Assembly: GCF_000585995.1 (NCBI RefSeq) | Contig: NZ_CP007410.1 | Location: forward strand, 4,057,430-4,121,429 | DNA: 64,000 nt | Direction: 5' to 3' | Source of the DNA: Pseudomonas brassicacearum | Lineage (GTDB): Bacteria; Pseudomonadota; Gammaproteobacteria; Pseudomonadales; Pseudomonadaceae | Program-made: the position numbers and the translations under genes | The notes under the pieces: model-generated | What the model saw: only the letters and a program-made list of their open reading frames with translations | Told to the model about the DNA's origin: nothing | The model's database searches: none | In this document: piece by piece, positions 1 through 8,377 of the stretch | How positions within the stretch are numbered: the stretch's first letter is position 1 | How the letters are laid out: each line of letters opens with the position of its first letter

Positions 1-1106
1 AACTGCTGGGCGATGAACTGGATGGCCCGCGGGGGCGTATCTACCTGATCAAGCAGGTGCTCGAAGGCAATGAAGTGACCCGCAAGACCCAGGAGCACCT
101 GGATCGTTGCCTGTCGTGCCGCAATTGCGAAACCACCTGCCCCTCCGGCGTCGACTATCACAACTTGCTGGACATCGGCCGGGCGGTGGTCGATGCGGCC
201 GTCCCGCGCCCACTCGGCCAACGCCTATTGCGCGAGGGATTGCGCGGCGTCCTGCCCAATCCGGGGCTGTTCAAAGGGCTGCTGAGCAGTGGCCAGGTTT
301 TCCGCGCATTACTGCCCAACACGCTGCAAGTCAAATTACCGCGCAACGTGTATCCGGCAAAACCACGCCCGACCACCCGCCATACCCGGCAAGTGCTCAT
401 GCTCGAAGGCTGCGTGCAACCAAGCCTGTCGCCCAATACCAACGCGGCCGCCGCACGCGTACTGGATCGACTTGGGATCAGCGTCACCCCGATTCGCGAG
501 GCCGGTTGTTGCGGTGCGCTGGACTATCACCTGGACGCTCAGGCCGCCGGCCTCGCTCGTGCCCGCCGCAACATCGATGCGTGGTGGCCGAGCATTGAAA
601 GCGGTGCCGAGGCCATTGTGCAAACCGCCAGCGGCTGCGGTGCCTTCGTCAAAGACTATGGCCACCTGCTCAGCACCGACCCGGCGTATGCCGACAAGGC
701 AAAAAGGGTCAGCGCCCTGGCCAAGGATCTGGTTGAAGTACTGCGCGACGAGCCGCTGGATAAACTCGGCGTGCACAGCGACCAGCGCCTGGCGTTCCAT
801 TGCCCTTGCACTTTGCAGCATGCGCAAAAACTCGGGGGTGCCGTTGAAGCCATTCTGACAAGCCTGGGATTCAACCTGACCGCTGTTCCCGACAGCCACC
901 TGTGCTGCGGCTCGGCGGGCACTTATTCGCTGACGCAACCCGAACTGTCTCGGCAACTGCGCGACAATAAGCTCAATGCGCTGGAAAGCGAGCACCCCGA
1001 AGTCATTGTCACCGCCAATATCGGCTGCCAGACCCACCTCGACGGCGCGGGCCGAACCCCTGTCAGGCATTGGATCGAACTGGTCGAAGCCGCGTTGCCT
1101 GAGTGA
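1..1106 (+). CDS. glcF: Glycolate oxidase iron-sulfur subunit GlcF, 5' truncated by window edge
   Basis: Membrane-associated Fe-S subunit of glycolate oxidase (GlcDEF), which passes electrons from glycolate oxidation to the respiratory chain. The frame is open from base 3 (reading LLGDELDGPRGRIYLIKQ) into the GTG at 57, so that GTG is not the start; about 40 N-terminal residues lie outside the window. The second ferredoxin cluster CLSCRNCETTCP is visible, followed by two CCG domains (GCCGALDY and HLCCGSAGTY) that bind the further cofactor in this family. The stop at 1104-1106 faces ridA convergently. glcD and glcE would be expected just upstream. Confidence 0.93.
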   Translation, partial: LLGDELDGPRGRIYLIKQVLEGNEVTRKTQEHLDRCLSCRNCETTCPSGVDYHNLLDIGRAVVDAAVPRPLGQRLLREGLRGVLPNPGLFKGLLSSGQVFRALLPNTLQVKLPRNVYPAKPRPTTRHTRQVLMLEGCVQPSLSPNTNAAAARVLDRLGISVTPIREAGCCGALDYHLDAQAAGLARARRNIDAWWPSIESGAEAIVQTASGCGAFVKDYGHLLSTDPAYADKAKRVSALAKDLVEVLRDEPLDKLGVHSDQRLAFHCPCTLQHAQKLGGAVEAILTSLGFNLTAVPDSHLCCGSAGTYSLTQPELSRQLRDNKLNALESEHPEVIVTANIGCQTHLDGAGRTPVRHWIELVEAALPE

Positions 1107-1143
1107 CGTCGCGAAGTGAGCAGCGAGGCGTCGCCCTTGGAAA

Positions 1144-1166
1144 GTCGACCGTAGACCCCGGTCGAC
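1144..1166. terminator. Stem-loop between convergent glcF and ridA
   Basis: GTCGACC at 1144-1150 pairs with GGTCGAC at 1160-1166 around a 9-base loop. It lies between two convergent genes, where a shared terminator would be expected. There is no T-run, so intrinsic termination is only a guess. Confidence 0.4.
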
Positions 1167-1184
1167 TCACAGGACCGCTGGCGA

Positions 1185-1538
1185 TCAACCCGCGGCGATG
1201 ACGGTGATTTCCACCAACAGGTCCGGGGCCGCGAGACGCGATTCGACGGTGGCGCGCGCCGGTGCATGGCCTTCCGGGGCCCACGCGTCCCACACCTCGT
1301 TCATACCGGCGAAATGGGCTTGGATATCCGACAGCCAGACTTGGGCGCTGAGGATGCGGGTCTTGTCCAGGCCAGCCTGGGCCAGGTAGCTATCGATTTT
1401 GGCCAGCACCTGGGCGGTCTGGCCCTTGATGTCCTGGGTCCGGTCAGTGGCCGTCTGGCCGCCAAGAAAGGTGAAGCCATTGCATTGAACGACGCGGCTC
1501 ATGCGTTGATTGGTTTCGATCCGGGTGATGTCCAGCAT
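1185..1538 (-). CDS. RidA/YjgF-family imine deaminase
   Basis: A 117-residue Rid-family protein. RidA enzymes hydrolyse reactive enamines and imines to the keto acid plus ammonia. The substrate-binding Arg of active Rid proteins is present (R95 in PARATVE), and the family end LLVEITVIAAG is intact. The start is supported by AAGGAG just before ATG at 1538; that site overlaps the stop codon of the upstream flavoenzyme, so the two are co-translated. Last gene of a leftward operon encoding amine-oxidising flavoenzymes, which make imines. A role in clearing the operon's own product is therefore a reasonable inference. Confidence 0.88.
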   Translation of the reverse strand: MLDITRIETNQRMSRVVQCNGFTFLGGQTATDRTQDIKGQTAQVLAKIDSYLAQAGLDKTRILSAQVWLSDIQAHFAGMNEVWDAWAPEGHAPARATVESRLAAPDLLVEITVIAAG

Positions 1539-1547
1539 GTGAACTCC

Positions 1548-2726
1548 TTAGTGTTGCGACAGGGTTGAGGTGGGTTGGACGATTGAAGCCGTCGCAGTGG
1601 CGGCGGCCTCGAAACGATCGATGGCGAAGGGTTCCAGGGAGATGTCCGAGTGCTCGCCCAGAATAAGCTGGGCCAGGCGTTTGCCGGTGCCAGGGCCCAT
1701 CTGAAAGCCGCTGCCACAAAAACCGAATGAGTAACTGAGGTTGCTGGCTTTGCGACTGGCCCCTATCACCGGGAGGTCATCGGCGGTAAAGGCTTCAACG
1801 CCGGCCCAGACACGGTTGATGCCCAGGTGTCGCAGATGGGGGAACAAGTCGGTGACCGTGCGCGCGCTGCTGCCCAGGCGGGTCATGTCCACTTCGCCAT
1901 GGCGCGAGAGAAAATCCAGCGACCCGATCAGCTTGCCACCAATCACTACGGTGCCGTTGGCAAACTGCTTGAACGACAAAGCCCTGGTCGTAGCGCCCAA
2001 CACTGGGACACAGAACGGCGCGACCCGATGGGTGACCATCAACATCAGGCCTTCGGGATGCACCGGAACCGGCTCGCCAACCTGGGCCGTCAGGTCGGCG
2101 GCCCAGGCCCCTGCCGTCACCACCAGATGTTCGGCACTGAAACAGCCACCAGGCGTGTGCACTCGCCATCGAGAGCCGGTTTGCTCGATCCGCTGTGCCG
2201 GGGTGTTTTCGTGGATCCGTACACCGAGTTTCTGCGCAGCCAGGCGAAACGCAGTGACGGTCTTGTAAGGCACCGCGTACCCATCGCCCTTGACCCAGAT
2301 GCCGCCCGCCACATGCCGGGAAATACTCGGCACTTTCTCGAACACCTGGTGCTGGTCGATCAGCACTTCATGGGTGAAACCCAACGCCTGGAGGTGTTCG
2401 ACCCGCAGCCGACACTCCAGCAGCTCCGCCGTGCTCTCCGCCAGCTTGAGCTGGCCGCTGGGAACAAAACCGCCGTCGTCGCCCAAGGTGCTCTCAAGGT
2501 CATGCCAAAGCTCCCGCGAGGCCAGGGCCAGTGGAATTTCCGCGGCGTGGCGCCCCAGGGTGCGTACCCCTCCGGCGTTCACGCCAGAGGCGTGGCGACC
2601 GCAATACTCCGCTTCCAGCACCGCCACCTTGACGCCAGCTTGGGCGAGGAATAACGCAGTGCTCAGGCCATGGATGCCGCCGCCGATGACCAGCACGTCC
2701 GTCACACGCCCGCTCGCCTCACTCAC
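1548..2726 (-). CDS. FAD-dependent oxidoreductase, DAO family (HcnC / opine oxidase beta-like)
   Basis: A 392-residue DAO-fold flavoenzyme with the FAD-binding VIGGGIHGLSTALFLA near the N-terminus. It resembles the catalytic C subunit of three-part dehydrogenases such as HcnC (cyanide synthase), opine oxidases and heterotrimeric D-hydroxyproline dehydrogenase. The frame is open to 2804, but the GTG at 2726 is preferred: it overlaps the stop of the preceding gene (GTGAGTGA), the usual coupling in such operons, and removes a 26-residue extension without homology. Likely role: oxidation of a C-N bond to an imine, with electrons passed to the two partner subunits encoded just upstream. Confidence 0.82.
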   Translation of the reverse strand: MSEASGRVTDVLVIGGGIHGLSTALFLAQAGVKVAVLEAEYCGRHASGVNAGGVRTLGRHAAEIPLALASRELWHDLESTLGDDGGFVPSGQLKLAESTAELLECRLRVEHLQALGFTHEVLIDQHQVFEKVPSISRHVAGGIWVKGDGYAVPYKTVTAFRLAAQKLGVRIHENTPAQRIEQTGSRWRVHTPGGCFSAEHLVVTAGAWAADLTAQVGEPVPVHPEGLMLMVTHRVAPFCVPVLGATTRALSFKQFANGTVVIGGKLIGSLDFLSRHGEVDMTRLGSSARTVTDLFPHLRHLGINRVWAGVEAFTADDLPVIGASRKASNLSYSFGFCGSGFQMGPGTGKRLAQLILGEHSDISLEPFAIDRFEAAATATASIVQPTSTLSQH

Positions 2727-4095
2727 CGGCCAACTCTCCCAGGGTGATGGGTTTGATCGGCGGTCGAATCCGGTAATACCCGACCTCGGCCGCCGACACA
2801 CCACGGGCCTTGGCGATGACTTCAGTCACCGTCAGGCCGCACATGCGCCCCTGGCACGGTCCCATGCCACAACGGCCAAAGGCCTTGGCCTGGTTCGGAC
2901 CTGCGCAGCCCAGGGCGACGAAACCGCGCAGCTCACCTGCCGTGACTTCCTCGCAACGGCAGACCATCACCTCGTCGGCGGGGATACGGTTTTGCTCCTT
3001 TGGCTGATACAGCGCATCGAGAAAGGGCCGGATCCGCAGGTTGGCCGCCAGTTTCAGGCGCAACCGGCGAGCCTCGTCATCACGTTCCGAGAGGCCGATC
3101 GACTTGAGCCGCGCGGCAATCCCCAGCGCCGCCAGTTGCCCCTGCAACGCCGCTGCCTGGGCCCCACCGATACCCGCTCCGTCTCCAGCGACATAGACCC
3201 CCGGCACATCCAGCTCCCCCCACGGATCGCTGACCGGGGTGAAACACAGCTGCTGCGGGTCCCATTCATGGCGGGCGCGCAATGCCTGGCTGAATTGGAT
3301 GTTCGGCACCACGCCTTGATGCAGCAGCACGCAGCGCGTGGCGATGCGTTGCGCCTTGCCGGAAACACTGAATGTCAGGGCTTGCGCCGCCTGCTCGCCT
3401 TCGATTGCCAAGTCTTCGGCACCGCTGTGGTGAGCAATACCGGCAGCACGCAAACTGCGCATCAACTCCAACCCCTTGCGCAGGTACGGCCAGGCACGCA
3501 AGGCCGCAAACAAATGGCGTCGGGCGCGCCAGTAATCTTCTGGCCGCGTGGTGTCGACCAGGGCCTTGATCGTTACACCGGCCCGCAGGTACTGCCAGCC
3601 AAGCAGGTACAACAGCGGGCCGCAACCGGCCAATACCACCGGCTCGCTCGGTGCCAGGCCTGAGCTTTTCAACAGGATCTGCGCAGCGCCGACGCTCATC
3701 ACGCCGGGCAGGGTCCAGCCGACAATCGGAAACGGCCGTTCCATGGCGCCCGTAGCCAACAGCACGGCCTTGGCGTCCAGCGTATACAGGCGGCCTTCAC
3801 GCAGATAACTGACCTGACGCTCCCGGGTCACTTGCCACACCGATGCACCTTTCTCATAACGCACGCTCGAAGCGGCCAGGGCCTGGACCCATTCATTGCC
3901 CTGGGCATAATCGGGCCCCAGCAAATCCCGCCGTGACAGGGGTGCCAGGCTGATGCCCCGATAGATCTGCCCGCCCGGGCTCCCCTGCTCATCCAGCAAC
4001 ACCACCTGCAAGCCCAACCCGGCCAACCGCGTCGCCGCAGCCATGCCGGCCGCGCCCGCCCCAATCACCACGACCTCGACGCTTTCAGGGTTCAT
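2719..4095 (-). CDS. FAD/NAD(P)-binding oxidoreductase with C-terminal BFD-like [2Fe-2S] domain (HcnB-like)
   Basis: A 458-residue pyridine-nucleotide-disulfide-type subunit. An N-terminal FAD site (GAGAAGMAAATRLAG) is followed by a second Rossmann motif (LAGCGPLLYLLG), a late flavin-contact motif (VYVAGDGAGIGGAQAA) and a BFD-like Cys cluster (CRCEEVT, then CGMGPCQGRMC). This matches the B/alpha subunit of HcnABC and opine-oxidase complexes, which moves electrons from the DAO subunit to the respiratory chain. It overlaps the gene on each side by a few bases (4 upstream, 8 downstream), so the three subunits are translationally coupled. Confidence 0.85.
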   Translation of the reverse strand: MNPESVEVVVIGAGAAGMAAATRLAGLGLQVVLLDEQGSPGGQIYRGISLAPLSRRDLLGPDYAQGNEWVQALAASSVRYEKGASVWQVTRERQVSYLREGRLYTLDAKAVLLATGAMERPFPIVGWTLPGVMSVGAAQILLKSSGLAPSEPVVLAGCGPLLYLLGWQYLRAGVTIKALVDTTRPEDYWRARRHLFAALRAWPYLRKGLELMRSLRAAGIAHHSGAEDLAIEGEQAAQALTFSVSGKAQRIATRCVLLHQGVVPNIQFSQALRARHEWDPQQLCFTPVSDPWGELDVPGVYVAGDGAGIGGAQAAALQGQLAALGIAARLKSIGLSERDDEARRLRLKLAANLRIRPFLDALYQPKEQNRIPADEVMVCRCEEVTAGELRGFVALGCAGPNQAKAFGRCGMGPCQGRMCGLTVTEVIAKARGVSAAEVGYYRIRPPIKPITLGELAGE

Positions 4096-4445
4096 GACTG
4101 CACCTCCACGGCCTGGACATTCATCGGTTGATAGATCAGATCCCGCGCGCCCTCCTGGGAGTGGATACGCATGCCGTCAGCCACTTCGATCAGGCAGCTT
4201 TGGCGGTTCGGGACGCCGTCGATCTCCACCAGGCATTCGAAGCACACGCCCATCATGCAGTATGGCGCGCGGGGCGATTCACTGACCGGGGTGGCGCGAA
4301 AGCGATTGATACCGGACATCAGCAAGGCAGCGGCGACACTCACACCGGCGGGCACGTTCAGCGGTTGATCGTTGAACGTCAGGCTCACCGTCCGCGTCGC
4401 CCTGACCTCGCTGGTGATCGGTTGAAACAGCGGATCAGTGGGCAT
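4092..4445 (-). CDS. (2Fe-2S)-binding small subunit (HcnA / D-hydroxyproline dehydrogenase gamma-like)
   Basis: A 117-residue ferredoxin-like protein of the Fer2_4 type. Cysteines 63, 68, 71 and 84 (PYCMMGVCFEC, then RQSC) form a plant-type [2Fe-2S] site. The length matches the small A/gamma subunit of heterotrimeric amine and imino-acid dehydrogenases. It overlaps the following subunit gene by 4 bases and the preceding flavoenzyme by 11, so stoichiometric expression is likely. On its own it would have no catalytic function; it is an electron carrier in the complex. Confidence 0.87.
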   Translation of the reverse strand: MPTDPLFQPITSEVRATRTVSLTFNDQPLNVPAGVSVAAALLMSGINRFRATPVSESPRAPYCMMGVCFECLVEIDGVPNRQSCLIEVADGMRIHSQEGARDLIYQPMNVQAVEVQS

Positions 4446-5577
4446 GTGAAAACACCTTGTCAGTTAGAAAACGGTCTCCGGAAAACACCTCCAGCTCCTC
4501 AGGCGGTGGCCCGCCCATGATCCACGGCGCGATGCGCAGGGCATGGGCGGCCGCCAAGGTCACGCCGCTGTGGCACGTGACCACGAAGGCACCCGGGTGG
4601 GCGCTTGATTGCTGGTAAATGGGCAAACCGTCCGGGCTCATCACCCGCAATGCGCCCCAGGCCCGGACCAGCCCCACGTCGCGCAACAAGGGGAAGGTCG
4701 TGACACCGCGTTTGGCGATGGCGGCCAACACCTCGGTGGAAGTGCCGTCATCAAAGCCCACCTCCTCCATGGAATCGCCAAGCTGCACGGTGCCTTCATC
4801 GGTCTGGCGCACGTTGAGCGTCGGATATTGAAGAAAGGGCTGGACCCGCTCACTGACCAACACTTGTCCGCGGTTGGGCGCAACCGGCGCATACAGGCCC
4901 ACCTGCCGAGCCAGCGCCGCGTTGCCCAGGCCGGCGGCCAGGACGATCCTTGGCGCGACGAAGCAGCGTTGACCGGCTCTCACACGAAATTCGCCGGGGG
5001 CACAATCAATGCGCTCGACCTGCACGCCGCCCTGCAGTCGTACACCCTTGGCCTGCGCCGAGGCGTGCAAGGCGCGCAGCAATTTCAGTGGATTGACGTG
5101 ACCATCCTGGGGCGTATAGCTGGCACCGATCACCGCAGGACCGATCAACGGCAGGCGCGCTTTCAGTTCGGCGGCGTCCAACATCTCGAAAGGATAATCG
5201 CCCAACGCATCCCGCAAGGCTTGCAGTCGCGACTGGCGCTCCAACAGCTCTTCGTCGTTGAAACACATATGGAAGCCACCCGGCTGCCTGAGCTGGACAT
5301 CGATACCGCTGTCGGCCATCAGCGCCTGGGCAAGCGCCGGCCAGCGAGTGGCCGAAGAACGGGTCCAGCGCGAGTAATCCGGGACGTCATGGCCCTTGCC
5401 CTGGACCCAAACCAGGCCGAAATTGCCCCGAGAGGCACGAAACGCATCATCGCCCTGATCGAGCACCTGGATGTCGACACCGTCGCGTGCCAAGCCGTAG
5501 GCCACCGCCATTCCCACCAACCCGCCGCCGATCACGATCACTTGCGACTGCACGGGATTGTGCCTGTCCTGGCTCAT
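4435..5577 (-). CDS. Second FAD-dependent DAO-family oxidoreductase
   Basis: A 380-residue flavoenzyme with the N-terminal VIVIGGGLVGMAVAYGLA dinucleotide-binding motif and a DAO-like body. It is only distantly like the DAO enzyme encoded at 1548-2726, so the operon carries two different amine or imino-acid oxidases. The ATG at 5577 overlaps the permease stop by ATGA. It may act on a different stereoisomer or on the next intermediate, as with the paired enzymes of hydroxyproline or opine catabolism; the substrate cannot be read from sequence. Confidence 0.82.
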   Translation of the reverse strand: MSQDRHNPVQSQVIVIGGGLVGMAVAYGLARDGVDIQVLDQGDDAFRASRGNFGLVWVQGKGHDVPDYSRWTRSSATRWPALAQALMADSGIDVQLRQPGGFHMCFNDEELLERQSRLQALRDALGDYPFEMLDAAELKARLPLIGPAVIGASYTPQDGHVNPLKLLRALHASAQAKGVRLQGGVQVERIDCAPGEFRVRAGQRCFVAPRIVLAAGLGNAALARQVGLYAPVAPNRGQVLVSERVQPFLQYPTLNVRQTDEGTVQLGDSMEEVGFDDGTSTEVLAAIAKRGVTTFPLLRDVGLVRAWGALRVMSPDGLPIYQQSSAHPGAFVVTCHSGVTLAAAHALRIAPWIMGGPPPEELEVFSGDRFLTDKVFSHAH

Positions 5578-6371
5578 TTACTTTCTCCGATCAATACCCG
5601 ATCCAGCCCGACCATGCGGTCGAGCACCAGCATCAATAACAGGGTGCCAATGATCAGCACCGTGGAAACCGCAGTGATCAACGGGTCAATGGTCTGGGAG
5701 ATCTGGTTGTACATGGCCACCGGCAAGGTCGTGGTGCCTGGCGTGGCAACGAATACGGTCATGGTCAACTCATCGAAGCTCTGGATGAATGCCAACATCC
5801 AGCCGCCAATCACCCCCGTGCGAATACGCGGCAGCACCACCCGGTAAAAAGCGGTCCAGCGCCGTGCCCCTAGCGACAAGGCGGCTTGTTCGATGTCGCG
5901 CTCCAGGCCGATGGTCGAAGCCAGCGTCAGCCGCAAGGCATAGGGCAACACCACAATCACATGAGTGATGCTCAGCGCCCAGAACGATCCGCCAATCTGG
6001 GCCATGGAGAAAAACCGCAGAAACGCAATGCCCAACACCACGGAAGGAATCATCAGCGGCGACAGCAGAAAACCCGTCAGCGTGCTGCGCCCGGCAAACT
6101 CGTAGCGGCTGATCGCCAATGCCGCCGGGACCGCCAGCAGCGTCGCGACAGTGGCCGAAAACAGGCCCAGCTTCAACGACAGGAAGAATGCGTCGAGCAT
6201 CTCCTGGTTCTCCAGCAGCGCGCGGAACCAGCGCAACGACAAGCCGTCGGTAGGCAACGACAGGTAGCCCTTATCGGTAAAGGCGATCGCCATCACCACC
6301 ACCAGCGGCGCGACGATGAAAGTGATGAACAGCAGGTGGTACAGCAGCGAGAAAAATCCGTTCTTGTGCAT
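5574..6371 (-). CDS. ABC transporter permease, PotC/PotI type
   Basis: A 265-residue inner-membrane permease with an N-terminal anchor segment and about five more hydrophobic spans. The permease loop (EQAALSLGARRWTAFYRVVLP) couples to the ATPase. Together with the next three genes it completes a polyamine/opine/amine-type importer. The neighbouring permease gene ends 6 bases upstream, and this stop overlaps the following flavoenzyme start. Import and oxidation are thus encoded in one transcript. Confidence 0.88.
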   Translation of the reverse strand: MHKNGFFSLLYHLLFITFIVAPLVVVMAIAFTDKGYLSLPTDGLSLRWFRALLENQEMLDAFFLSLKLGLFSATVATLLAVPAALAISRYEFAGRSTLTGFLLSPLMIPSVVLGIAFLRFFSMAQIGGSFWALSITHVIVVLPYALRLTLASTIGLERDIEQAALSLGARRWTAFYRVVLPRIRTGVIGGWMLAFIQSFDELTMTVFVATPGTTTLPVAMYNQISQTIDPLITAVSTVLIIGTLLLMLVLDRMVGLDRVLIGESK

Positions 6372-6377
6372 GGCCGA

Positions 6378-7250
6378 CTACTCGAAGACTTGCTTGAAAC
6401 GACGCTCGGCCAGCTTGCTGCAACCCAGGATGATGATCAGGTTGGCGGCGAGCAGGAGCATCGCGATGGCGGCGCCGAGGGGCCAGTTGAGGGTGCCGAG
6501 GAATTCGTCGTAGGCCGCTGTCGCCACCACTTTGAGACGTCGACCGCCGATGATCGCCGGGGTGGCGAAGGCGGATGCCGCCAAGGCGAAGACAATGATC
6601 GAACCAGAAAGAATGCCGGGCATGATTTGCGGCAGGATGATTCGACGGAACACCGTCAGCCGCGAGGCCCCCAGGGACAACCCGGCCCATTCCACCTGCA
6701 AGTCCAGGCGCTGCAAGGTGGCCCACACGGCAATCACCATGAACGGCACCAGCACATGGGTCAGCGCGATGATCACGCCCAGTTGGGTGAACAACATTTT
6801 CACCGGTTGGTCAGTGATGCCCAGCGCCTGCAAGGCATCGTTGATCAACCCGTTGTTGCCGAGCAGGATCGCCCAGCCGAGCGTGCGCACCACCACCGAA
6901 ATCAGCAGCGGCCCCAACACCACCAGCAGGAACAACGAGCGCCAGCGCGGCGCCATGCGCGCAATGATGATGGTTTCCGGTACCCCCAACAGTACGCAAA
7001 GGACCGTCACGGCCAGTGCCAGGCCCCCCGTGCGCAGGAAGATGTCGTGGAAGTAACCGTCCTTGAACACCTCCAGGTAATTGCCGAGGCTATAGGCCGG
7101 CAACACGCCCTCGGTGTCGCTGAACAGGTTGAGCGAGAGCACGGCGGTCAGCAGCAGCGGCACCAGCAGCAACGCGATGAACACCAGTAACGCCGGGCCG
7201 CTGAGCAACCAGGGCGCGGCACCGACGTGCTCGGCATCATACCTGGCCAT
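6378..7250 (-). CDS. ABC transporter permease, PotB/PotH type
   Basis: A 290-residue multi-span permease with the coupling loop WAGLSLGASRLTVFRRIILP. An ATG at 7250 (reading MARYDAEHVG) is chosen over the longer open frame to 7310, because it lies 14 bases inside the end of the ATPase gene and begins directly before the first membrane segment. It partners the PotC-like permease to form the transmembrane channel of the importer. Confidence 0.87.
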   Translation of the reverse strand: MARYDAEHVGAAPWLLSGPALLVFIALLLVPLLLTAVLSLNLFSDTEGVLPAYSLGNYLEVFKDGYFHDIFLRTGGLALAVTVLCVLLGVPETIIIARMAPRWRSLFLLVVLGPLLISVVVRTLGWAILLGNNGLINDALQALGITDQPVKMLFTQLGVIIALTHVLVPFMVIAVWATLQRLDLQVEWAGLSLGASRLTVFRRIILPQIMPGILSGSIIVFALAASAFATPAIIGGRRLKVVATAAYDEFLGTLNWPLGAAIAMLLLAANLIIILGCSKLAERRFKQVFE

Positions 7251-8310
7251 GGGCAGCCTCCCGATCCAGCAGGCGTAGATCGTCGTCGGACCAGTCCAGG
7301 CCGACTTCATGACCTTCGTCGGGCGGCGGAGTGCCCAGGTTCGGCTGGGTCATGTGCACCAGGCCAAAGTGGCTTTCAACCGCGATCAACCATAGGTTGC
7401 CAAGGAATACGCGCAAGCGGATGCGCCCGTTCAAACGGCCCCTGCCGGCCTCCGTCAGGCGAATCTTTTCCGGGCGGATGTAGACATTGACTTCATTGCC
7501 CAACGCCCGGTCTTCATGGGGGACATGCAGCAGCGTGTCCTTGACCTGCACGTTGCAACACCGTTCGTTGCGGGCCTGCACGGCGCCAGCGAAAGCGTTG
7601 GTCTTGCCCAGGAACGCCGAGGCGAAAGGTGAATGTGGGCGCTCGTAGGCTTCATACGGTGTGTCGATCTGCACGATCCGACCTTTTTGCATCACGGCAA
7701 TCCGGTCGCTCATGGTCATGGCTTCGACCTGATCATGGGTCACCAGGATGGTGGTGATGCCCAGGTCGCGCTGGATCGCCCGCAATTCGATGTGCATCTC
7801 TTCGCGCAGCTTGGCGTCGAGGTTGGACATGGGTTCGTCGAGCAGCAACAAGTTCGGGCGAATGGCCAGGGCCCGGGCAATGGCCACCCGCTGCCGTTGA
7901 CCGCCCGACAATGCCTTGGGGTAACGCTCGCCCAGACCGTCGAGGCGCACCAGCGCCAGCGCCTCTTCGACGCGCTGGCGGCGTTCGGCCTTGGGCACGC
8001 CACGCATTTCCAGGCCGAAACTGATGTTCTGCGCGACACTCATGTGCGGAAATAACGCGTAGCTCTGGAAGACGATCCCCAGCCCTCGTTGCTCAGGCCG
8101 TACATGGGTGATGTCGCGGCCGTCCAGAACGATGCGCCCTTGTGTGGGCTGAACGAAGCCGGCAATGGATTGCAGCGTGGTGGTCTTGCCGCAGCCGGAG
8201 GGTCCGAGCAGAGCGATGAACTCACCGTGCCGCACCTCCAGGTCCAAGCCGTCAATGGCTTTGAAACTGCCATAGGTCTTGACGAGGCCTTCAAGCGTAA
8301 GAAATGCCAT
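7237..8310 (-). CDS. ABC transporter ATP-binding protein, PotA/PotG type
   Basis: A 357-residue ATPase with Walker A GPSGCGKTT (about residues 36-44), Q-loop VFQSYALFPH, signature LSGGQRQRVAIARAL (about 133-147), Walker B LLLLDEP and the switch His in VTHDQ. A C-terminal TOBE-like domain follows (from roughly residue 240), as in polyamine and iron/sulfate importers. It energises the importer formed with the permeases encoded at 5574-7250 and the binding protein encoded upstream. It overlaps the following permease gene by 14 bases. Confidence 0.9.
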   Translation of the reverse strand: MAFLTLEGLVKTYGSFKAIDGLDLEVRHGEFIALLGPSGCGKTTTLQSIAGFVQPTQGRIVLDGRDITHVRPEQRGLGIVFQSYALFPHMSVAQNISFGLEMRGVPKAERRQRVEEALALVRLDGLGERYPKALSGGQRQRVAIARALAIRPNLLLLDEPMSNLDAKLREEMHIELRAIQRDLGITTILVTHDQVEAMTMSDRIAVMQKGRIVQIDTPYEAYERPHSPFASAFLGKTNAFAGAVQARNERCCNVQVKDTLLHVPHEDRALGNEVNVYIRPEKIRLTEAGRGRLNGRIRLRVFLGNLWLIAVESHFGLVHMTQPNLGTPPPDEGHEVGLDWSDDDLRLLDREAAHGQV

Positions 8311-8377
8311 TGGCTTGCCACGCAGGCCGGGCCTGCGCCTCCAGAAAGGTTTCGGGAAGGATCGGAGCCCGTGGACG

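Noticed and set aside
1548..4445. The three-part dehydrogenase as a true hydrogen cyanide synthase (HcnABC)
   Set aside because: The fold and order match, but the neighbours (amine-type ABC importer, second DAO enzyme, RidA, LysR regulator) point to catabolism. Cyanide synthase operons normally stand alone under ANR/GacA control.
4609..7190. Long open frames (about 410 and 430 codons) on the plus strand across the flavoenzyme and permease genes
   Set aside because: They are antisense shadows of high-GC coding DNA: their translations are low-complexity, rich in Arg, Gln and His, with no recognisable domain, while the minus strand carries clear overlapping genes.
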